NCBI GenBank assembly: GCA_025667525.1
Contig: CM046879.1
Span: 363,586,639-363,650,638, forward strand
Reading direction: 5' to 3'
Origin: Glebionis coronaria
Lineage: Eukaryota; Streptophyta; Magnoliopsida; Asterales; Asteraceae
Length of the DNA stretch: 64,000 bases
Positions 48,713 to 58,069 of the stretch are shown in pieces. Made by a program: the position numbers and the translations under genes. The notes under the pieces were generated by a model. The model saw only the letters and a program-made list of their open reading frames with translations. It made no database searches and had not been told where the DNA came from. Numbering within the stretch: the stretch's first letter is position 1; each line of letters begins with the position of its first letter.

Positions 48713-50557
48713 AATGCAACATAGGAAAGTGATTGCTTACACATCACGTCAGCTTAAACTTATGAGGAGAACTATCCCACGCATGACTTGGAACTTGCAA
48801 CAGTCGTGTTTGCACTAAAGATATGGAGGCACTACTTGTATGGCAAATCATGTGATATCTTCACAGATCACAAGAGCCTAAAATACATCTTCACTCAGCG
48901 TGAACTGAACATGAGGAAGAGAAGGTGGTTAGAGCTGTTGAAGGATTATGATATTAATCTGCAGTATCATCTCGACAAGGCGAATGTAGCGGCAGATGCT
49001 CTTAGTAGGAAGTCGGGTTTGATCAACGACATTAAGATAAAGGAAGAGATTATAAGAGACTTGGAGCGACTGGATATTGAGATCATGGTACGTGGACAGC
49101 ATGGCTACTGGGCTAATCTTAGAGTTGAGCCTGACTTACTCTCTAGGATCAAGGAAGCTCAGAAGTACGATGGTGAAATCTGGGCAATTATTCAGAACTT
49201 AGAGCAGCAGGCAGAGTATCGGTTAGATGACGACGGTATCCTATGGCAGGGCACTAGACTTTGTGTTCTTGATGATCTTACAAACATGGATGCATTATTG
49301 GATGAAGCTCATAGCTCTCCATTCTTCATTCATCTTGATTCCACTATGATGTACCATGACATCAAACAGTATTTCTGGTGGAGTGGTATTAAACAGGATG
49401 TTGCTACCTATGTCTTCAAATGTCTTACCTTCCATCAGGTTAAGATCGAGCATCAACGATCTTGTAGTCTACTACAACCATTAGACATTCCAGAGTGGAA
49501 GTGGGACATGATCACCATGGATTTTGTCACCGGACTTCCGCAGACCATGAGGAAGAATGATGCCATTTGGGTTATCGTTGACCGACTTACCAAGTCAGCT
49601 CATTTCTTACCGATCCACAAGGATGATGCGGTTAGCAAACTCGCTGACTTATATTAGAAGGAGATCATGAGACTTCATGGTGCTCCATCCAGTATCGTCT
49701 CGGACAGAGATCCTCGGTTTACTTTGTGATTTTGGAGAATTATGTAGAAAGGTTGGGGCACCAGACTTAAGCTTAGCACGGCTTTCCATCGTTAAACAGA
49801 TGGACAGTCAGAGCATACCATTCAGACAATAGACGACATGCTTCAAGCGTGTACTTTAGAATGGACAGGAAGTTGGGATGACTACATCTGCTTGGTAGAA
49901 TTTGCATACAACAACAGTTGGCACGTCAGCATCAAGTGTGCACCATTTGAGATGTTGTATGGCAGGAAATGTCGCGCCCCAATCTACTGGGATCAGGTTG
50001 GTGAGCGAACACTTGAAGGTCCATAGATGATAGAGATGACAAAAGAGAGAGTCGCTGTAGCTAAGGCGAATCTGCAAGAAGCTCGTGTATGTCAAAAGAG
50101 TTATGCCGACAAGCATCGTAGGGATTTGCTTTTCAACGTAGCAGATCATGTTTTTCTTATGGTATCACCGGCGCGTAGAGTTAGACGTTTTAGAATCAAG
50201 GGAAAACTCATTCCTCGGTTCATCGGACCGTTTGATATCATCGAGCGATTCGGTGAAGTATCTTATCGTTTAGCGTTACCTCCACAGCTTTCTCACGTTC
50301 ATAATGTCTTTCATGTGTCCTTACTCAAAGGGTACAATTATAATCCCCTTCACATGGTTCAGTACCCATTTGAACAGATTCGTGAAGATCTTACTTTCAT
50401 TGAGGAGCCCGAACGAGTTCTTGATCGTCAAGAGCGAGTCATGAGGAAGAAGACGATTCCATACGTCAAAATCCTTTGGAGGGACCATACAAAGTGGGAA
50501 GCCACTTGGGAGACAGAGGAGTCTATCCGGACTTCTTACACTCATTTCAAGATTTGA
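48713..50557 (+). pseudogene. Tekay/Del element A pol, RNase H to integrase with chromodomain (right fragment)
   Basis: Continues the RNase [28 protein letters not shown] (Glu), [11 protein letters not shown] (Asp), [13 protein letters not shown] (Asp). Integrase zinc domain has HSSPFFIH and CLTF (second Cys is Phe); the core has [36 protein letters not shown] and TDGQSEHTIQT, so the three catalytic acids are still present. There is one stop at 49655, others at about 49727, 49751 and 49796, and one at 50024-50026 after TLEGP. The C-terminal part carries the GPF motif ([17 protein letters not shown]) and a chromodomain ([15 protein letters not shown]...[20 protein letters not shown]), the marker of Tekay chromoviruses. 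First residues are frame-broken near 48758. Confidence 0.92.
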
Positions 50558-50631
50558 TTCGGGTATGTTCCTCTTTTAGTTTATGTTATCTATAACTGGG
50601 GGACGAATTATTCTTTTTAGGGGGGAAGAGT
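50558..50631 (+). other. Element A 3' untranslated tail and polypurine tract
   Basis: Short spacer ending in AGGGGGGAAGAGT (50619-50631), a good PPT directly before TGTAAAACCCGC. Confidence 0.82.
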
Positions 50632-51414
50632 TGTAAAACCCGCATATAAATGCCATGAACATTACACTACGTAAATCTACGAGCCAATTAAAACTTTCCA
50701 TTTATGTTATGTACACGTGTCAAGAACATTAAATTCAGGAACTACGTACGTGTTAATGCACGATAATTATTAAGCACGTAATAATACACGATAATTATTA
50801 AGAATAATAATTATAATCACGAACATATGATCACGAACATTTATAAACATGATACTAATTACGTACAATAATTATAACACGACTATTAGAACACGATATA
50901 TATATATATATACGAAGTATATATAACATGAACATTAAGCACGAACTAGGGCGAATAATTAAAACAAACGAACACGTAAATTACTTAAACATGAAAAAGG
51001 CACGGTTTTCCTTTGGGCCTTGTGGTAGCCGCGGACAAGGGGAAAGAAGGGGCCAAGCCCACTTTGATTTTTAACTAAATGGTAAAAAAAAAACACAAGA
51101 AAACCATTTACGTATTTTCACAAGAAAAAATAAAACCCTAGCTCTCCTTGGTGACTCATAGCCGCGACACACATCAAAGAAAAAGGGAGATTCGTTGTTC
51201 ATTTTGGATCGTTGATTTATTGGTAATTATGTTTGTGTTCGTGTTCGTATTCTTTTCACTCACACATTGGGGTAAAACATTAAACCTTGATCTTTAATTC
51301 TTTTATTTTTATTATGTTCTTATGATAGATCCTTAAAAACAAGTAAGAAAAACATGTTAAGAATTAAAATAAAACATGGAAAAGGGTTCATTAGGGTTGT
51401 GGTTTGGTTCGGTA

Positions 51415-51600
51415 GCCAACCGAGATTCATACGACTCTCGGTGTCCATTGTTTAGCCACAGGCGAGACCCCCTAAGGGGCTCGGTGTGTGTCTTGGTCCA
51501 ACGGCAGGAACCACCCGGCTCAAGCCGGTGGTTGTTTGGTTCGAGCAGGGGGAACAGCGAGCGCAACAAGGGGAACCACCGGCGTAATGCCGGTGGGAAC
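51415..51600 (+). repeat. GC-rich hairpin cluster in LTR A
   Basis: ACCGAGA/TCTCGGT at 51419-51442, CGAGACCCC/GGGGCTCG at 51463-51483 (one bulged base), CCGGCT/AGCCGG at 51515-51528, CCACCGGC-GTAAT-GCCGGTGG at 51576-51596. Equivalent zone in LTR B at 5575-5960. Confidence 0.68.
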
Positions 51601-52239
51601 CTTGTTCGGTCAGTGGTTAGCCACGACGCAGCAGCGGCTAAAGCCACCGCCGTTGGCTGCGCAGCCACCAGCCGCCACTGTAGCCGCGGCTGTGGGTGGT
51701 GGTTGGTGTTCGGTTTTTGATTTTGTCTCGGGATTCGGGCTCGAGATTTATTTGCAAGTTATTTTTTCATGAATAATTAAATTAATTAAATATGATTAAT
51801 AATTAATTTAATTTAAACATGGACTTAGGTTATATTATTTTTATAAATAATACATGTTTTAGCCTATGTAATTTTGTCATTTATTTTAGACTATAGTTTA
51901 TTAATTAATTATTAAAACATGGACTTATAATTAATTAATAATTCATGACTTAGGTTTATTAATTAAAATTCGTAATACATGTTAACCTAAGTATTTTATT
52001 AGACTTAATTTAATTATACCATGACTTAATTAAATTTGTATAACCTATATTTTATTAATTAACCATGGTATATTATTAATTGATAAAAGATGTAATATCA
52101 TTATTTATTAATAATCAGTTATAACCTATAGTATTTAATTAATAAACTTTACTAATAATTACATGACTCATGACTTTTAACCAGTAAACACTAGCTTATA
52201 TTATTAGCTTATTAATCCAGCTTATTTCTAATTATGGAA

Positions 52240-52385
52240 ACTTTCTATTTCAGAAAACTTACTATTTTTAAAAACTGGTCTATTTTTGGAAACTTTTTAT
52301 TTTTGGAAACTTTCTATTTTTAGAAACTTTATATTTTTATAAAGTTTCTATTTTTGGAAACCTGTGATTTTTAGAAAGTTAGTTA
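52240..52385 (+). repeat. Interspersed AAACTTTCTATTTTT repeats in LTR A
   Basis: Six to eight imperfect copies of GAAACTTTCTATTTTTxG, 17-20 bp apart. LTR B has the complementary version at about 5180-5260 (CTAAAAATAGTAGCTTTCC type), so the array is ancestral. Confidence 0.65.
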
Positions 52386-55300
52386 TTATTACACAACAAG
52401 TATAATAATACAAGAATACAAGATAATACATAAATAGAAGATATGAAATACATGAATAATACAGTATATCATTTAAAATAGTAAAATAAGACAAGAACAT
52501 ATAAAACAAGCTAAGAACATACAAGAACCGGTAATATACTCAGATATCAGACAACTCATACATGTCCCTTATTTATGTAGCATTAGTGAGGTCGGAGTAG
52601 GACTTTGCATCCTTTCATCATTCCTCGTTCACTGGACATAAGGTACGGATTTTCCGTCCTTTAGTATGGACATTCATTTCCTTATTAGGATTCCCCGTTT
52701 GCAGCCAACTGTTTTCCCAAGTATTTTTTATATGTTTTCATTACTTATTTATGTATGTATTTTCGTACACGTTTTAGGAAAAACGCGTATGTGGCAAGTA
52801 TTAAGTTCTACGATTTAGGAAAATCGTAAAACCGAATAAGTGTGAGTTCGTTCTCGGTGGAGGTGTATGTGTATGGTGCCAATAATATAAAATCAAGTTT
52901 GGATTAGTGTCGTCTTTGGGTTTAAAGAGAGAAAAATAAAAGACGAGTTACACTATGATTACACTACGACGATAAACGTAAAAACGTATACGAAAAGACG
53001 TAAGACGCGACGAAATTAAAAATTTAATCTAAAAAAAATTTAAAAATTAAAACTAAGTCTAAGATAATATAAATAAGAATAAAATTCAATAAATAAATTT
53101 TAAAGCCTTTTATTAATTAAATATTTAATTTTAAATGCTAATTAAAGCCCAAAAATTAAAAATAATTAACAAAAAGTCCAAATTATATTTTATCAAATAC
53201 ATATCTTACTTATATTAATTAAACACTAAAAATTATTTTTTTATAAATTTTTAAAACTATTTTTTTCTATTTTTAAAAAGCTAAAAACGCTTTTTAAATT
53301 AAAATAATCATTAAAAATAATAAAATAATGGGAAAAATTAATTTACTTTTTGAAAAATCCTATTTACTTATCTAAACTTGAGAAAATTGAAAAAATTTGA
53401 AAAAGTCAAATTTATGCCTAATAAGACAAAAACAGTTTGTATAAAAACTAATTAAACCTTAAAATAATTCTAAAAAATAATTAAATAAAGTGAAAAATGA
53501 AATTTCTTTTCTAAAAATCTTAAAATATATTACTTAAACTAAGAAAATTGGAAAAACTAAAAAACAAAATTTTTACCACTAAAAGACAAAAACAGAATTA
53601 AATAAAACTAATTAAAAGTTAAATTAATGCTAAAAATACTAAATAATCAGAAAAATAAAAATTAACTTTTAGAAAATTCTTAAAATAATTAATTTAAGCT
53701 AAGAAAATTGAAACCACTTTAAAGCACTAATTTTTGGTCACTAAAGACAAAAAACCACAAAAATTGAAAGGGACACTTGTAGGTCTGTTGTCTTCTAGTG
53801 AAGCAGTGGGAACAAATGAACTAGCAGTGGGAACTTTTTCCAACTACTCAATCATAGAAAAACGATTTGATGGCTTTTGAGCCTTGTTTCTTGTTGGTTT
53901 TTGGAACAAAGGGCACCCCCACACTCAGTGGAGTGTCTGGAGTCAAGATAAACACAAAAAAAAGCAAGTTACACACAAGAAACCAACAAATCAAGCAATG
54001 TATAGGTCACTGATGAACATATAAGGTCTGGTAGGTTTATTGCTGGTCTAAAATGAAATATTCTTGGACCTAAACACACGAACCAAGAAACACGAAATAT
54101 AGATCAAGTATGTGACGAGATGTTTGTAGATGAAGAAAAACAATACACGAAATAAATCAAGATTAAAGATGATGAACAAGATTAAAACTATGAATGGAAT
54201 ATCAGATTGATGAAGAAGAAAGAGAGATACAAAGAGTGTGTAATCCTAGTGAGAGAAACTAAGGAGAGTTTCTCTCTCTAACACACTAGAAAAATAGCAG
54301 AAGCACCATGAGAGACACACACACAAATGAGGTTGGATTGGCCTTTTATACTAAGGCTTACAAGTTTGGTAGGCCTTCCTCATTTGTGTGTTCGGGACTA
54401 ATTCCTGTTACATACATAACAATAACATAGAACTCTCGACACCATTGCGTAGCATGTTCCACGAGCTTCGCAATAGTATATTATATGACCATCACATTAA
54501 ACACGTCTAACAATCTCCCCCTAAGGGGTGGTCACATAATATGTGACTTCACTTCTTTGGCCATCACTTTAAATACTTATAAAAAATATAGTGAATTTCA
54601 GGCTAGTGAATCATGCACATAAACCAACAAGTCCCTAACCTACTCTGAGTACCTAAACTAACTAACTACCTAACTGCTACCAAGAATTCAAGATCAAAAC
54701 TCAAAAAATGAAGCTACTAGGGGGCCTAACTGATTAATGGCAGGTTTTTTTAGATGACATGCAATTTTCAGTTCTTTTCCTATACTACCTAAACAAAAGA
54801 CTAAAACACACTTAACAACCTTACTTTAACATATTTAAGTCACTTATATCCAACAAAGATTCCAACTTAAGCCTATGAGAAACAGATCCAAACACCCTAT
54901 ATCTATCTGATGAACAAAATTAACAAAGTGAATTTAAAATTCAAGCAAGAACAAGTAACAAGCTTTCAAATAATCAAACCTAAGCAGAAATATATTAGGT
55001 TAAGTAAAGAACATATTAAGATAAGCAGTCAACTGCAATTCACCATGAATCACAATTTGGGAAGAAAAATCAGTAAAGGGGTTTAAGCTAACTTACTTGG
55101 TTTACACCAAGAATGAGCTGATGCCTTCAGCTTACTAAGCTTGTCTGCTTATGAGCTTATGAGTGATTGAGTGTAGAAGGGACAACAGATGTCCTTCCCC
55201 CAAAAGACTACAACAGTCAAATTTGGGGAAAATTATGTTGTACCTGTTATAATGAAACCACAAAGAAAAAAACAAGTAGATAAGCTTGGTGTCAAGCTTA

Positions 55301-56459
55301 TTTGTCAAATAAGCTTAACACAAGCTTTATTAAGTCTTTAAATAAACATTAAACATATTTTTTTGAAAAATTCTTAGATAACACTTTGCCCTTGAAAATT
55401 CTAAAAGGAAACCAACAAGGTAAATATGAAGCTCCTTAAAACCTTTGTGTGGTTTAGGTGTCACTCCAACTCACACAACTTGTTATACGAAACTTGGGTC
55501 CCCAGATTCTTTAAACAAGATTTTTGAAAAAGAAAATTGTTAAGCTAATATTACTTTCAGAAAATTAAATCTTTTAGCTAAAGACAAAGAACAAAATGCA
55601 AGGCCAATTTGTCCACTTTAAATATTTAGAAAAAAGAGGGTTTTGAAAATTTGCCAAAATATGGAACAAGAAATGTGGACACATGCATCTCACATTTATA
55701 CTAATGCTAGGAGAGTTCTAGAAGTACATGAAAGCAAAACCCTAAACTAGCAATCTTCCTGAAATGCCTTTGAGTTTGAAATCTTGATTATGGTCAAAGT
55801 GTCATCTTGTGATAACGAGTTCTTTCCAGTTGTCCTTGTTTAATTTGAGCCGTTTGTGATAGCTTTGGGACCAAGAAAAACACCTTGGGACGTTGACGGA
55901 GTGCTGAGATTCGATTATTGCCCAAAATAGTGAAGCATGGGAACCATGTGGGGTCCATAGGAGGTCACAGGTGAAAGGTTTATGTGGTGGGTTGTGATTA
56001 GAGGATGTTTAATTGGGTATCTGGAAACAATTGAGGGAAAACACTTTGATTTATAAGGCTTGGGGATTAGGGTTCATTGGGTTTGATTAGGGGTGAATTA
56101 GGGGTGAAGGCTGAACAGTGGATGTTTAGAGGGAGAAATAAATAGTATTAAATAATTTAAATCGTTTAATTAATATTTATTTAGTTAAGTGAAGTGTTTG
56201 ACCAGGTTGACTGGTGACGTGGGGTGGGATGGTGATGTGTAGGGATGTGGTTGGAGGAGAGAGGTGAGGTGGCTGAGTGATTGGTGGGGAGTGGTTTCCT
56301 TGTCTGGGAAAAGTAGTCCCTGGATTCCCATAAGCTTGCTACATCAAGTTAAACAGCTCCAGACTCCCAATCCTTTGTTAATAAGTTTGGACCATTTGCT
56401 AAATATGGCACAATGGTTTTTGCAAACTTTTACCAAGGATCATATATAAAAATTTTGCT

Positions 56460-56600
56460 TTCTTCAAGGACTATATATGTATAATCTTGAAAATTTTGGA
56501 CCATACTTGAAATATTTGAGTTTTACAAGGGCCAAAAGTGACAATTCTTCAAAAGTAGAGGGACCAATCTTGACAATCTTCAAACTTCAAGGACTTCAAT
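56460..56600 (-). repeat. Degenerate repeat array in Athila U3 (Athila-2)
   Basis: Three to four units of the same kind as at 35570-35995 (TTCTTCAAxxGTAGAGGGACCAATCTTGAC core). Confidence 0.5.
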
Positions 56601-56780
56601 GGAAAATTATCGTTCGGGTCTGGTTCTTTGTGCGGCTTCGTTTCCCGTGTTCGTTTTTGCTTGAGTCTTGTGATCTTTTGTTGATTTCAGATATCCGTAC
56701 CTAAAATACACAATGAACAAACACAAGCATATTTTGGGGTATTTTAATGATATTTTTGGCGCTTTAAACCCAATTTGGAG

Positions 56781-56811
56781 GATGAGACTATGTATATTTG
56801 CAGTCTCATCA
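56781..56811 (-). repeat. Terminal hairpin of Athila-2 LTR
   Basis: Arms GATGAGACT (56781-56789) and AGTCTCATC (56802-56810), 12-nt spacer whose sequence differs from Athila-1, so arms are better kept than the loop. Confidence 0.8.
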
Positions 56812-58069
56812 CTCCCCCATGCTAAATCATTGTCGTGTCCCCACGCAATGCTAGAATTAAGTATCGTAACACTTCCAAAATCCATTTTTAGGTGACATTT
56901 ATTGAAAATGTAAATTTAAATAAACTACTACATGTGTTTTAGACATAATGTTTTGTTTTCATCGCAAAATGGGAAGTTTAGGATCATAGAATAAGAACAC
57001 GTGAATACCTCATAGAGATAAGTTCGTCATCCTCAATTTTCACCCAATTCCATGCCAAGCGTGAAACAAGATCATTGTCATTATAAGTTAGTAATGCTAA
57101 CACTACTCATATGCTCTAATCACGTACTTAGACTCCCTTATTCCTATGGTGTATAACTTATGCGTGAATAGAGATTGAGTCCAAAAATAGAGCCTTAACG
57201 GTGTAACCAAAATCATTAAATTAATAATTCATCTAATAGACAACGATGTCAAAAAATTAAGTCAAAAAGAAGGATCGATAAACACGGTTTTATAACTGTT
57301 TTGAACATGAGACTTATTACCATGAATTTTATGACCCACCACATCATCGGTGGCTTTGATTATCATGGTTTACCTCCATCTTTTATTCAACTCCGCCATG
57401 GAGCTTTTATTATGACTTCGGTCTTGCCCTTTTCTTCTATTTAACCTCGCCATGAGGTCTTTATTATGACTTGACGTATATCCTCACGCTAAAGCGAATT
57501 TTGGATCTTTAAGGCTTCAAGATTTAAGACATTCACTTTCAATTTTGCATAGATTTTTCGGCCTTGTGTGCTTCAAATTTTTGCTTGATATAGGTGAAGA
57601 GGATTAAATTATTATTGAGGGAATCCTTTGATTATTCGGGTTGCCAATACTTCAAAACCGTGACGCTTGCGATACCTTAACGTTTTCCCAATTTAATTTC
57701 ATGGAAGCTACTAAAATAAATAAGAAACCAACAATAGAGACTAAACAGCTAAATCAATATTTATTAACAATTTATTATAAAAGCTTGGGGAGAAAAAGCA
57801 AATAATTAGGACACATGAGTTTTTGAAAGAATACGAGTACTCTACGTTTAGCTTAGTAACTTATAGTTAACTCAATCATTTCTCGTTCTCAATTAAGAGA
57901 CTTAGCCTAAAAAGTTCAGGAATCAAAGCTAAGTTCTCAACACGCACGGTCGAGTAAAAAATTACTCTTATTCTCACCATCGGAAAACCTACATTCGTGT
58001 CTTAAACACTTATGAAAAACAAGAAATTTTTTAAAATTTTGCCATTTTTAGCCTTATTTTGCATAAAAC
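56812..58069 (-). other. Athila-2 internal 3' region
   Basis: Starts CTCCCCCATGC (PPT on minus strand) and is collinear with 36210-37520. Holds the second set of stem-loops (57336-57458). No ORF. Confidence 0.75.
57336..57458 (-). repeat. Stem-loop series in Athila-2 3' internal region
   Basis: CCACC/GGTGG (57336-57353), CTCC-GCCAT-GGAG (57391-57403) and ACCTC-GCCAT-GAGGT (57444-57458), each followed by a CTTT(T)ATTAT or similar run. The second is the positional equivalent of CTTC-GCCAT-GAAG in Athila-1, with both stem strands changed together. Confidence 0.7.

Larger units (their letters stand above)
50632..52751 (+). repeat. Partial 3' LTR of element A
   Basis: Starts TGTAAAACCCGCATAT; the downstream part is removed or displaced by Athila-2 at about 52752. 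Homologous in inverted orientation to 4393-6602 with substantial divergence. Contains a 16-bp direct repeat CACGATAATTATTAAG (50759-50774 and 50787-50802), a short (AT)n run near 50898, a leader-like CCCTAGCTCTCC zone (about 51135), the GC-rich hairpin cluster (51415-51600) and AAACTTTCTATTTTT-type repeats (52240-52380). Confidence 0.8.
52752..56811 (-). repeat. Athila-2 3' LTR (about 4.06 kb)
   Basis: Shares with Athila-1 the TTTAGGAAAA...GTATTAAGT start zone, an AAAATTAAA low-complexity zone (53020-53760), CAGTGGGAA blocks and the U3 end (TGTGCGGCTTCGTTTCCCGTG, about 56630), but most of it is diverged. A direct GAGAGAAACT/GAGAGTTTCTCTCTC zone lies near 54250-54280. No coding content; the 92-codon antisense frame at 56607-56885 crosses the LTR boundary and is chance. 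Confidence 0.82.
52752..58069 (-). mobile_element. Second Athila-type element (Athila-2), partial, minus strand
   Basis: 3' LTR (about 52752-56811) plus 1.26 kb of internal 3' region homologous to 36210-37520 of Athila-1. It is cut by element D at 58070, and the rest would lie right of the window. Left edge TGTATGTATTTTCG is placed by comparison with TGATGTAGAG of Athila-1 and could be four bases to the right (52756). TSD not testable. Confidence 0.8.
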
